Shown here: one piece after another, positions 32,901-36,792 of the stretch
Layout: every line of letters starts with the position of its first letter
How positions within the stretch are numbered: the stretch's first letter is position 1
DNA from: Harmothoe impar
Lineage: Eukaryota > Annelida > Polychaeta > Phyllodocida > Polynoidae
Reading direction: 5' to 3'
DNA length: 64,000 bases
Assembly (NCBI GenBank): GCA_947462335.1
Contig: OX381710.1
Span: forward strand, 64,413,303 to 64,477,302
The notes under the pieces: model-generated
The model's database searches: none
Told to the model about the DNA's origin: nothing
What the model saw: only the letters and a program-made list of their open reading frames with translations
Translations under genes and position numbers: made by a program

Positions 32901-34108
32901 GGGGTAGGTGGCTCCCTTAGGTACAATTTCAAATTGAGATGTAGCATGGGGAAGCAATATTAAGCGAGCGAGAGCTCCATTTTTGGCAAAATATAAAAGT
33001 GTCGGAGCATACATAAAAGTGTCGGAGTATACAGACCGGCTACATTAGCGCGCTTTGTTACGCCCGTGTGCTGAAATTGAATGAAATTTCGACACTAACG
33101 AATGGAGATTCATCTATTACAGCCAAAATATTCCATTACAACCCACAAAAATGTGCTAGAGACCTTGTATATTCAGTATTTTCATCGTTGATGTATGCTC
33201 CGACACTTTTAAAAAAAGTCCAAAATCACTATTTTGGCGCTGGGAAGTTTAAAAAAAGAGATAATTACAAAATTCTTTTTCCACACTTTAATACTTGTGC
33301 ACCCCCTTATTTTGATTATATTTGATATATTCCAGCGCCTTTAATATTTGGCGTATTTTGACCCCAAATATAAAAGTGTCGGAGCATACACGAGGGTCAT
33401 TTCTGAATTGCAGGACTGTGGAGGAAATTTGGGGTTAGACACCCGGGTAAACACTCTTAATTATTTGAGTAAACACATATACCAAGTAAAAAAGGCTGAA
33501 TAGGAAGGGCTGTGATGGCCTTATATGAAATGGGGGGCTTTTTGAATAAAATAGAAATTGCCTGGAACCCTGTTTTGGGGGTATTTTTCCACTTTGAGGG
33601 GCCATAACTCCATAAATAATGGTCCGACAAAAAGTGTGTTTTTTTAACCGGAAAGCCTAGGGTGTTTTCTCTTACATGAAATCAAGATATATAAGTGATG
33701 ATTAAGTTTGTCCACATAATAGCTGCTGAAAGGTGAAAAAGACAAAATAACCACCAATTAGTCCATTTTGTTGGGGTCTGACCCATATGCCGTCTTCAAT
33801 CAAACAGTTAACATAACAATAAGTTCAGTCTACCTTGTGCCTGTACATGCTGATACAGTACTACGAGTTTTGCTAACTGGGCATGCATCACACTGACCAC
33901 TTCAAGGACCGATTCCAAAATAATATCAAGCTACATACGTCTCGGCATGATGCACCAATGCAGCACTGGCTGCATACATTGAGGCACCATGCCGTTTTCA
34001 ATCAAGCAGTTAACATTACAATAGGCGCACTCTACCTTGTGCCTGTGCATGCTGGTACAGTAGAGAGGTGAGCCCCAGGAGGAGGAGGATGTGGTGGACA
34101 CCCCCCAT
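3349..34108 (-). CDS. Secreted mosaic serine protease: SRCR - CCP x5 - PAN x2 - S1 protease (22 exons, about 921 aa)
   Basis: Assembled from 22 exons with consistent splice sites and phases: 34036-34108, 27492-27630, 20422-20609, 19198-19237, 18842-18990, 18027-18066, 17201-17352, 16204-16243, 15700-15842, 14261-14300, 13806-13939, 12992-13051, 12204-12243, 11749-11882, 10935-10994, 9980-10237, 8487-8729, 8036-8107, 5786-5957, 5215-5483, 4212-4357, 3349-3522. The sum is 2766 bases (922 codons including the stop). The protein has a signal peptide, one group A SRCR domain, five CCP modules, Thr/Pro linkers, two apple/PAN-like modules and a C-terminal trypsin-fold domain. There is no membrane segment, so it is probably an extracellular, complement- or coagulation-like zymogen. 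The domain string recalls complement-type proteases, but orthology is not claimed. Internal CCP, linker and PAN exon groups are bounded by phase 1 introns, the usual basis for exon shuffling. Start: the ATG opening a good signal peptide. Confidence 0.85.
4212..4357 (-). CDS. Exon 21: protease segment before the active Ser
   Basis: Phase 1 in, phase 0 out. It carries the CAGY segment (C182 region) and SSACQ just before the GDSGG of the next exon. Counting back six residues from the active Ser gives Ser at position 189, not Asp. Confidence 0.88.
4441..4500 (-). pseudogene. Short decayed copy of the last protease exon
   Basis: In the intron between exons 21 and 20, minus-strand VCARPNGYGYG matches VCARPNGNGYD of exon 22 at protein level, and the DNA word GCCATTTGGTCTTGCACACA is shared exactly. 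The copy lacks the GDSGG part and runs into a stop. It is a partial duplication remnant. Confidence 0.5.
5215..5483 (-). CDS. Exon 20: protease core with catalytic Asp
   Basis: Contains HDIGVVEL, the D102 region, then RIQPTCLN with the cysteine that in two-chain proteases bonds to the activation peptide, and CFIAGWG, the usual C136-to-G142 stretch. It follows a TTTCTTTTCAG acceptor and is 269 bases long, phase 2 in and phase 1 out. Confidence 0.9.
5786..5957 (-). CDS. Exon 19: protease activation site and catalytic His
   Basis: Reads PFCGSFRRK then IYGGGDA, a variant of the usual R-IVGG activation site, then LTAGHC with the catalytic His (the family usually has LTAAHC). The Cys in PFCG pairs in related zymogens with the CLN cysteine of exon 20, so the protease would stay disulphide-linked to its heavy chain after cleavage (inference). 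Confidence 0.9.
6231..6412. repeat. Diverged segmental duplicate of 12455-12630
   Basis: The stretch beginning TTAGCCATTTAAATTGAG and running through CACAGTCGAAAAATGACATG is repeated with about 10-15 percent differences at 12455-12630. Upstream, 6130-6225 is also similar to 10775-10860. These are old duplications inside the protease gene's introns. No coding signal. Confidence 0.6.
6642..8031 (+). mobile_element. Gag-like retrocopy/insertion, possible 11-bp target duplication
   Basis: TTACCTTGTGC occurs at 6631-6641 and again at 8032-8042, bracketing the gag-like ORF. The right copy covers the splice donor of exon 18. If this is a target-site duplication, the inserted DNA is 1390 bases, carries only 6 bases before the ATG, and entered exactly at an exon-intron junction. 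No poly(A) is seen at the right border, so the mechanism is unclear. Confidence 0.5.
6648..7811 (+). CDS. Gag-like zinc-knuckle protein, 387 aa
   Basis: An intact ATG-started ORF in the intron between exons 18 and 19, antisense to the protease gene. The N-terminus has a short Cys cluster (ACKTC...KAC). It is followed by an acidic stretch, a coiled-coil-like segment near residues 110-150, a Pro-Gly-Val-rich run, a basic patch, a helical core with LLSHMRY and LLEYDAAVR, a Gly-rich linker, then two C-terminal zinc motifs: CX7CX4CX3H and a CCHC knuckle CYSCGFGDHKAPNC. A CCCH-like finger followed by a CCHC knuckle is typical of gag proteins, in particular of tyrosine-recombinase retroelements as I recall. 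No protease, reverse transcriptase or recombinase follows. The helical core resembles that of the ORF at 43943-45828. Confidence 0.75.
   Translation: MSGLRACKTCLHRHKPPTGKACAMSAMTEEELAALGLEKVEPVPGGQQPGGSQEEAYTTPTGRVTRHTVKVSQYAGALGRDQYGSLFGLNEYDDEDYQESEEDDISVSGLRDLVEDQQQELANVRQDVAQLSASLQGLNTAVSTGFKRLGAFKNRRPHPSPGPVPGHPVPGLPVPGLPMSDSSLSSELSGTRRHRRRLRRAKRVVNMDITRYLPDGQDKPKSFAQLNSWLCSLLERHVEKGTEDALKLLSHMRYLSDRSAEVIYELNYLLEYDAAVRSLASTDGMQVLAYGIQPLINQFLGLRSLKTGGGGGRAPPTSGKSKWAKKKAARSGGGDGGGDGYPCWYYNFKSCDGASCNKPHVCYSCGFGDHKAPNCPNIKKQAQKPAA
8036..8107 (-). CDS. Exon 18: Thr/Pro-rich linker
   Basis: 72 bases, phase 1 at both ends, encoding a run of Thr, Pro and Ser (TTRSPSTPPPTT...). It would be an extended, probably O-glycosylated hinge between the PAN modules and the protease. 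Its donor lies in the proposed target duplication of the gag-like insertion. Confidence 0.8.
8487..8729 (-). CDS. Exon 17: second apple/PAN-like module
   Basis: 81-residue phase 1-1 exon with Cys spacing like SCREAF...DECATKCIQSSQRCYAYG...WCYL...TFTCQG. ECxxxC followed by RCYAYG and a buried WCYL strand is the apple/PAN pattern, and it aligns with the module of exon 16. Confidence 0.8.
8803..9180. other. Intron stretch with G and C homopolymer runs
   Basis: G runs near 8815-8870 and a C run near 9160-9170. The two are opposite in strand sense (GGGGGGCTTGG versus CCAACCCCCCCCC) and may mark the ends of an inverted element. Short frames here have no recognisable content. Confidence 0.3.
9349..9412. 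repeat. (TA)n microsatellite
   Basis: Uninterrupted TA dinucleotides touching the left end of the element at 9414-9861. Confidence 0.95.
9414..9861. mobile_element. MITE, ends CAGTGAAACTTCGTTATAAG
   Basis: The left end is mirrored by CTTATAACGAAGTTTTACTG at the right end, with one or two mismatches. Both sides lie within TA repeats, consistent with a TA target preference (Tc1/mariner/pogo type). The interior repeats TATAAGGA words and has no transposase. Confidence 0.8.
9862..9918. repeat. (TA)n microsatellite
   Basis: Pure TA run touching the right end of the MITE at 9414-9861. Confidence 0.95.
9980..10237 (-). CDS. Exon 16: first apple/PAN-like module
   Basis: 86-residue phase 1-1 exon. 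It shows GCTRF, then SECPGICLSSSIRCYGYEL, then CYLH and ALSCQ, matching the ECxxxCxxxxRCYxY core of exon 17. The acceptor follows a TTGCTCTTGTACATGTTCCACAG tract. Confidence 0.82.
10935..10994 (-). CDS. Exon 15: Thr/Pro linker (duplicate copy)
   Basis: 60 bases, phase 1-1, encoding ISVTTAPSLRFPTRPPQSG. Identical to exon 12 (12992-13051). Confidence 0.75.
11749..11882 (-). CDS. Exon 14: CCP module 5, second half
   Basis: Phase 2 in, phase 1 out. It holds YYCHSGYRLS, LRCISSN, the conserved Trp in VRWDRQ, and the last CCP cysteine in PPTC. Identical in protein to exon 11. Confidence 0.87.
12204..12243 (-). CDS. Exon 13: CCP module 5, first half
   Basis: 40-base exon with the first CCP cysteine (SQCSSVTGITNG), phase 1 to phase 2, acceptor CTTTTCAG read from the minus strand. 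Confidence 0.8.
12992..13051 (-). CDS. Exon 12: Thr/Pro linker
   Basis: 60-base phase 1-1 exon, the duplicate of exon 15, lying between CCP modules 4 and 5. Confidence 0.75.
13806..13939 (-). CDS. Exon 11: CCP module 4, second half
   Basis: Same sequence as exon 14. Three CCP cysteines and the Trp before the last one are present. Donor ATCA|GTGAGT. Confidence 0.87.
14261..14300 (-). CDS. Exon 10: CCP module 4, first half
   Basis: 40-base exon, the duplicate of exon 13. Donor GGCGG|GTAGGT. Confidence 0.8.
15700..15842 (-). CDS. Exon 9: CCP module 3, second half
   Basis: Encodes VRYRCNTGYRLTH, LTCRAYSG, AYWDQSAPSC. The cysteine, Gly-Tyr and Trp positions fit a sushi domain. Donor ATTG|GTAAGT. 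Confidence 0.88.
16204..16243 (-). CDS. Exon 8: CCP module 3, first half
   Basis: 40 bases encoding ASCPSVPSISNG, the usual CP...NG opening of a CCP module. Phase 1 to phase 2. Confidence 0.85.
16403..16598. mobile_element. MITE, ends CACTCTAAGAACAGTGTGTT
   Basis: The right end AACACACTATTCTTAGAGTG mirrors the left, and TA flanks both sides. The interior is rich in GTGTGTTA words. 196 bases. Confidence 0.82.
17066..17139. repeat. (TA)n microsatellite
   Basis: About 37 TA units. Open frames of alternating Ile-Tyr come from this tract. Confidence 0.95.
17201..17352 (-). CDS. Exon 7: CCP module 2, second half
   Basis: Encodes VTYTCSSGYTPSH, LRCVTQSS, LVWDRTAPTC. Phase 2 in, phase 1 out. Acceptor TTGTATTAG, donor CCCGA|GTAAGT. 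Confidence 0.88.
17480..17526. repeat. (AC)n microsatellite
   Basis: About 23 AC units in the intron upstream of exon 7. Confidence 0.95.
17831..17926. repeat. Compound (AC)n(TA)n microsatellite
   Basis: About 12 AC units passing directly into about 35 TA units. Confidence 0.95.
18027..18066 (-). CDS. Exon 6: CCP module 2, first half
   Basis: 40 bases encoding ASCSVVPSISHG after acceptor CCCCTTGCAG. Phase 1 to phase 2. Confidence 0.84.
18842..18990 (-). CDS. Exon 5: CCP module 1, second half, GC donor
   Basis: Encodes VVRYQCNPGYTLSH, LTCTLYDTS, GHWDRPKPSC. The frame and the length of sister exons put the 5' splice site at AGAG|GCAAAC, a GC rather than a GT donor. No in-phase GT lies nearby. 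Confidence 0.83.
19198..19237 (-). CDS. Exon 4: CCP module 1, first half
   Basis: 40 bases encoding IRCISVPTIANG. Acceptor TTGTTTCAG, donor GGGAG|GTATGT. Confidence 0.85.
19485..20405. repeat. AACGTT-rich repeat block
   Basis: Dense AACGTT/AAACGTTTG words, as in the elements at 29072-29670 and 35694-37112. The block fills most of the intron before exon 3, but its ends are not clear. Confidence 0.5.
20422..20609 (-). CDS. Exon 3: SRCR domain, second half
   Basis: Encodes SGVIWAYGMACRGVETSLLQ, then C...TVCSHYQDAGVRC. It completes the SRCR domain begun in exon 2: six cysteines in all, split over two exons, which is the group A arrangement. Phase 2 in, phase 1 out. Confidence 0.92.
21300..21513. 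mobile_element. MITE, ends GGGTAGATTCACC
   Basis: The left arm GGGTAGATTCACCATGAGTC is mirrored at the right end (GGTGAATCTACCC), and further in by the GACGGACA/TGTCCGTC pair. TA flanks both ends. A lone copy of the end sequence sits at 2152. Confidence 0.78.
21520..23240. other. Intron sequence, no gene seen
   Basis: AT-rich intron DNA between the MITE and the LINE. Part of it is likely the 5' untranslated region of the LINE, but no second ORF (ORF1) and no target duplication could be identified. Confidence 0.4.
23240..26759 (+). mobile_element. Non-LTR retrotransposon (Jockey/CR1-like group), nearly complete
   Basis: Contains one long EN-RT ORF, a TATA-like TGTATAAGAGC about 120 bases upstream of the ATG, an AATAAA about 440 bases after the stop, and a terminal A run ending near 26759. 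Antisense to the host gene. The 5' limit is a guess. The single-ORF layout and the endonuclease type place it in the apurinic-endonuclease LINE group, but the clade is uncertain. Confidence 0.75.
23386..26277 (+). CDS. LINE endonuclease-reverse transcriptase, 963 aa, intact
   Basis: The N-terminal endonuclease has every expected landmark: HLNTRS near residue 18, SESWL, TLYRPPDG, FLGDINI, CIDHILTD and SDHLPV. The reverse transcriptase has PIPKPGD, NWRPISLLS, YLDLRKAFD near residue 593, VPQGSVLGPLLF near 653 and the catalytic YADD near 683. The C-terminal part follows the usual thumb and connection region (LRRLQNRGLR-type segment) and ends with a basic tail. No stop or frameshift, so the copy is recent and could be active. 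One oddity is YPGVPLD where most relatives have YLGV.LD. No RNase H or zinc knuckle was seen at the C-terminus. Confidence 0.93.
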   Translation: MSYSIKEIAGERGLKLMHLNTRSFYRKRHQIFRLFSDFDFVTVSESWLHDGYCEGLLQWPGMTLFRLDRPKTGHKKSGGGVLCYVADHLVSNCVLVPSLTVSTPDVECLTISYRRVGCKPMLVTTLYRPPDGSLAGFLTHLESVSLSIEAAGHERWFLGDININTLDSDNVYAKRLYTVCRELGLRVLINTCTRPWGRRVTCIDHILTDSLDVLRSGVMAVLLSDHLPVFCVRHRAPSEKTSCSVVARNYKNYDPAALAEWMILADWDTYWDLSGPSEQWDFIHEQIDLFLDYHCPLKQYTIKSGTKDWMTAEILEHISERESMLKEHRRTKCPDLYALIRKLRNKINHMCGYAKARSVKDLVASCEDNPKKFWREINKLFKGATKSVAPTLKDHVTGATVEPTESPEYINNYFASIGGVLNERFDHNPETDDFEVPGLGYEEKVGRLKVSPELVDILLREVSTSKTSGLPNIRPDVLKHALLCIVPQFTDLLQNSFDTGVFPSAWKDARVTPIPKPGDKTNVGNWRPISLLSMPSKIAERLMHHHLTEAINVSGGLSENQFGYQQGKGTVDAVYKLVNDINDAKDKGQYTGVAYLDLRKAFDCVHHGVLLKRLAGLGLVKNNLLWLRDYLSGRSQRTCFGDISSSTAPVDFGVPQGSVLGPLLFVYYIDSVAQNVGNCKVIMYADDIALYTSHKRIGLIEERLQRSLDGVAAWCNTSKLTFNAQKSKCVLYASCRRSPLSPPLGVSLGGVLLDTVKCYTYPGVPLDSKLTFDQAVQDLSKKVNTRLFNLAKIRDLITRATALVIYKTSIATLFDYASFFYACASSDNLLKLQRLQNRGLRTCLNTSTVVHSVDNLHTEGGVVRLARRWDELMLTLMRKYYLATHSNQRGDALATGANTRAANKKLFVMKRPITEGYRKAPVYRGNLLWNVQPEWLKESVSKAQFKRNLKKIRDLREKFPKEH
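26810..27487. mobile_element. PIF/Harbinger-like MITE abutting a splice donor
   Basis: Ends are inverted (GGACCATAACCCATTAGCCG at the left; the right has GGTTATGGTCC with nearby CGGCTAATGGGTTA) and TTA is present on both sides, the 3-base target size and sequence expected for Harbinger elements. The interior holds tandem GTGTCGATTTTTA/CCGTGTCGCC units. The right TTA overlaps the donor of exon 2. Confidence 0.72.
26955..27425. repeat. Interspersed minisatellite GTGTCGATTTTTA
   Basis: Nine or so copies of (C/G)GTGTCGATTTTTA with CCGTGTCGCC spacers. Related words, in the other orientation, lie at 40038-40130 and more loosely at 63160-63285. The long open frame across it is an artefact. Confidence 0.7.
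27492..27630 (-). CDS. Exon 2: SRCR domain, first half
   Basis: Encodes VQVSLEGGPNSNSGRVVLY, GTICNIGFDSRDAAVICRML: the classic SRCR opening (R-V-x-L) and first two cysteines. 139 bases, phase 1 to phase 2. The donor GTAAGG is partly supplied by the neighbouring MITE. Confidence 0.92.
27631..29070. other. Intron 1, repetitive but no gene
   Basis: Contains TTTGAGAC/GGCACTT and GTTCTGAGC words in inverted pairs (27770-27960 against 28160-28300), suggesting another inverted-repeat element of about 570 bases. No coding signal. Confidence 0.4.
29072..29670. mobile_element. AACGTT-type MITE with tRNA-like insert
   Basis: The left end CCCAGCTAACAAAAAACGTT mirrors the right end (AACGTTTTTTTTGTTAGCTGGG). 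The flanks are dense in AAAACGTT. A tRNA-like segment lies inside at about 29386-29455 (TAGCTCAATCGG ... GGTTCTGTTC). Confidence 0.8.
29386..29455 (+). repeat. tRNA-like (SINE head) segment
   Basis: A-box-like TAGCTCAATCGG and B-box-like GGTTCTGTTC at tRNA spacing, but no matched acceptor stem. A relative in the opposite strand lies at 35872-35945, in the related element. Confidence 0.5.
30340..30625. repeat. Imperfect inverted repeat, about 285 bp
   Basis: CCTGTGGAGTC...GATTCAAGATT words: AATCTTGAATCGCCACTTCTGG near 30389-30415 is answered by AGTGGCGATTCAAGATTACG near 30565-30585, and ACCTGTGGAGTCA by TGACTCCACAGGT. Probable MITE. No gene. Confidence 0.6.
31840..32078. repeat. Dispersed CGCCAGGGCTGCATTC-type repeat and copy of the 33887-33985 segment
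   Basis: The first part has ATGCATCAATGCAGCCAGGGATGCATTCATG, a hairpin-prone family also seen near 5000, 12020, 14770, 18620 and 38790. The second part (about 31977-32078) matches about 100 bases at 33887-33985. Confidence 0.55.
32269..32658. mobile_element. MITE, ends ATAAAAGTGTCGGAGCATAC
   Basis: The 20-bp end at 32269-32289 and its exact reverse complement at 32639-32658 enclose about 350 noncoding bases. Confidence 0.75.
32993..33389. mobile_element. Clustered copies of the GTGTCGGAGCATAC element ends
   Basis: Direct copies at 32993-33012 and 33013-33032 (the second with GTATAC), an inverted copy at 33193-33211 and another direct copy at 33370-33389. They probably represent one element nested in, or adjoining, relics of others. 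Confidence 0.65.
33786..33868 (-). pseudogene. Partial duplicate of the signal-peptide exon
   Basis: The minus strand reads LYQHVQAQ followed by a donor G|GTAGAC, against LYQHAQAQ with G|GTAGAG in exon 1, and about 45 flanking intron bases are also shared. The copy, about 205 bases downstream in gene direction, lacks the ATG and the hydrophobic core. Confidence 0.6.
34036..34108 (-). CDS. Exon 1: signal peptide
   Basis: ATG then MGGVHH, a Leu-rich core (ILLLLGLTSLL) and a polar AQAQ end: a clear secretory signal. It ends in phase 1 (CAAG|GTAGAG) and joins exon 2 to give AQAQVQVSL. Any 5' UTR exon is unidentified. Confidence 0.85.
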
Positions 34109-34211
34109 GATGAACACGGCTACCGTCCGCTGTCTCCATACACACTATGACAACACGCAGGTACAGCTCGGTATGAGGAAGTTGCCACTCAGGGACTTTC
34201 CAGCCTCAATA

Positions 34212-34728
34212 CACTGTAAAGACGATCCTAAACACTTATCTTAACACTTATTGTGTCCGTTATTCTAAACACTTCTATAGTAATGTATATACAAGTGTTT
34301 AGGTAAGAAGTACTTAAATTCTAAACACTTTACAAAAAAGTGTTTAGATAAGTATTTAGATTCTAAACACTTTTCTATAAATGTGTTAACATCTAAACAC
34401 CTAAACACTTACTGAATGTGTTTAGCTAACATGTGTTTAAAATCTAAACACTTTTGAATAAGTGTTTAGAATATAAATACTTATCTAAACACGTTGTTGT
34501 AAACACTTTTAATCTAAACACTTGCAGAGTTTAGGTAAAAAGTGTTTAAAAGCTAAACACTTTTCAAAATAGTGTTCAGTGTTCAGAACCTAAACACATT
34601 GCAATTAAGTGTTTAAGACCTAAACACTTATTAAAGTGTTCAGTTGAAATGTGTTTAAAACCTAAACACTTTTGTGTTTAAAATAACGGAAACAATAAGT
34701 GTTTGAATTGTAAACACTTTCTACAGTG
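34212..34728. mobile_element. MITE of TAAACACTT repeats next to the protease gene start
   Basis: The left end CACTGTAAAGACGATCCTAA and right end (CTTTCTACAGTG) are inverted, continuing imperfectly to AACACTTATTGTGTCCGTTATT versus AATAACGGAAACAATAAGTG. TA flanks both sides. The interior is tandem and inverted TAAACACTT/AAGTGTTTA words. It ends only about 100 bases upstream of the protease ATG. Confidence 0.85.
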
Positions 34729-34759
34729 TATAGTTTCTTAGCTTAACTTCTTTTTTCTT

Positions 34760-35690
34760 TTTATCTATTCTGCTATCGTTCTGCTGAAGCCATCCATTCA
34801 TCATTATTGCCCCTGCCTGCCCCCCCCCCCCACACACACACGGGCTGCCCCCTCGACCAAGTCCCACACACCGCCACACAGGTATACTGTATATTGTGAA
34901 ATCAAATCTACGTCCTTTCGTTTTGTGAGCCAACAGTATATATTCTACAACCCGTGTGCACTAAAACCTTAGTATATACTGTAAAACTACCGTACATTCT
35001 ATTACCTAGCTACATTGACCTACATTAACTACTTACAGTGTATATTCATTCACTCACCCATCTCCACTCTCAACACAAGGGGCCAAGGTATGTCTGCCAT
35101 CTTTTATTGAATTAAATACCTTGGATCTTTGGATCTTAACCCGAGGCATAGAGCTGCTCTATGCAGTTTGGTACCTAACCTTTATGGCCGGCCATCTTTG
35201 TAATTACCCAATTAGGATAATCATATACTAGTATACAGAATAAAATATCCTTAGCTGATATTTGTGTGAGCTTGTCAGTACTAATTTCTTATAGATGTAC
35301 ATGTCTTGCAAATATCTAGACCCATTAGATATGGTACACAATACTTTCATATTATTCTGTGAGCCATACCTGACTGCCGTATAGTTCTGCACTGACAGAC
35401 TGGGACATTCCTATAATTCATTTCTTTGCCCTAGCAAACCAAGGTAACATCAAATCTCATCTTCCATACTGCTGGCATCAAGTAGAGTAACATGATATTG
35501 TCTTTCTGCCTAGAGGGGTCGAAGTATTTGATATGTGTTATATTACCCATCTAGGTATCCTTTCTGAAACCAAGCAGCTATCTGTTTTTTTAATTTATAA
35601 AGTTTTTTATTCACCAAGTGATTTTCGAAATACAGTACACATCTCAAAAGATGAGATAACATGTTCAGATGTTGCAAGCATGTATGTATG
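34760..35690. other. Intergenic region between head-to-head genes, nothing recognised
   Basis: Between the protease start and the SLC5 gene. AT-rich with a short C/CA run near 34820-34840. I see no exon, RNA gene or named repeat here. Confidence 0.5.
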
Positions 35691-35871
35691 CAACCCAGCT
35701 AACAAGAAACGTTTTCCAAACGTTTGCAAACGTTTCTATCTGGTTTGGGAGAAAACGTTTGGAAAGAGTTACACCAAAACGTTTTTGTAGAACGTTTTTT
35801 AAACGTCTAGAAAACGTTTGCAGAAGGTTTGCAAAAGGTTTGGTTTTGTCCGTTGTTGCATGTACACTAAA

Positions 35872-35945
35872 AGTCACCCTTAGGACCGAACCCAGGACCT
35901 TTAAACTGGCAGTACCAGGCTCTCCTGCTTGAGCCAACGAGGCCT
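35872..35945 (-). repeat. tRNA-like (SINE head) segment
   Basis: Minus strand: GTTGGCTCAAGCAGGAGAGC, then GGGTTCGGTCC. A- and B-box-like elements at tRNA spacing, acceptor ends not paired. Confidence 0.5.
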
Positions 35946-35989
35946 TTTGTATAACCAGGCTCAAAATAGAGTGTTAGAAAACGTGACTT

Positions 35990-36400
35990 TAAGCTCATTA
36001 AATGTACACATAGCAGTGCTAGAAGTATAGCCTATGTCTGGGTTAAATGGGGTACATTGGATTTGCTAAAGGTCCCTATAGTCTGCCCTCAGTGTGGAAT
36101 CTATGCAAGGGGCTATGTAGGCTTATGCCTACATTAGGGACCTTTAGCAACCATGTAAAAGCTGAAAGCTGAAAGCATAGGACACGTCTGCATTAAATTA
36201 GCTACATCGGGTTTGCAAAAGGTCCCTATTACAATAATAGGGACCTTTAGCAACCATGTAAAAGCTCATTAAACGCAGATGTAGCAGTGCTGAACGGATA
36301 GGATACGTCTGGGTTAAATGAGCTATGTCGGATTTGCTAAAGGTCCCTAATGTTGTTGCTGTTAGGGACCTTTAGCAAACCCTATCGAGCTCATAAAACG
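35990..36400. repeat. Tandem array of three hairpin-ended units
   Basis: Each unit runs AGCTCATTAAA...GTAGCAGTGCT...GTCTGGGTTAAAT...TTTGCTAAAGGTCCCTA and closes with the inverted TAGGGACCTTTAGCAA. Loops differ: about 55 bases, 3-8 bases and about 13 bases. Confidence 0.75.
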
Positions 36401-36728
36401 CAGAAGCTTTTGGGAGGGAAAGATTTTACAAGACATTCTTGAGTTCAAGAGCGCCCCCTTGTTTAAAAAGAAAGAAGTTATTCTAGATTTCATTATACAT
36501 ATATAAAGGGTAAACTTTGTGATCTTTTTGTAACAAAAGCTTGCTGATGATTGGGGCACAAACTTATATTTTGCAGAGAAAGGTTGTGTCTATTTATAAA
36601 AAAATATACATAATATCTGAATGTCGTGGAAATGTGTACAAACCTTATAACCTGCTTAATCATAGGTCACTCGTGATTATACAGTTGTTAATATGTACAA
36701 CAATGGTCACACCTACTACCACCTCCTC

Positions 36729-36792
36729 AATAGAGCAGGGGTAGAGTGTGAGTCTTACACGCAATAGATCCTGGGTTCTAGGCTCGGTTAAG
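36729..36792 (+). repeat. tRNA-like (SINE head) segment
   Basis: AGAGCAGGGGTAGAGTGTGA followed by GGGTTCTAGGC, a polymerase III box pair without a valid acceptor stem. Confidence 0.4.
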
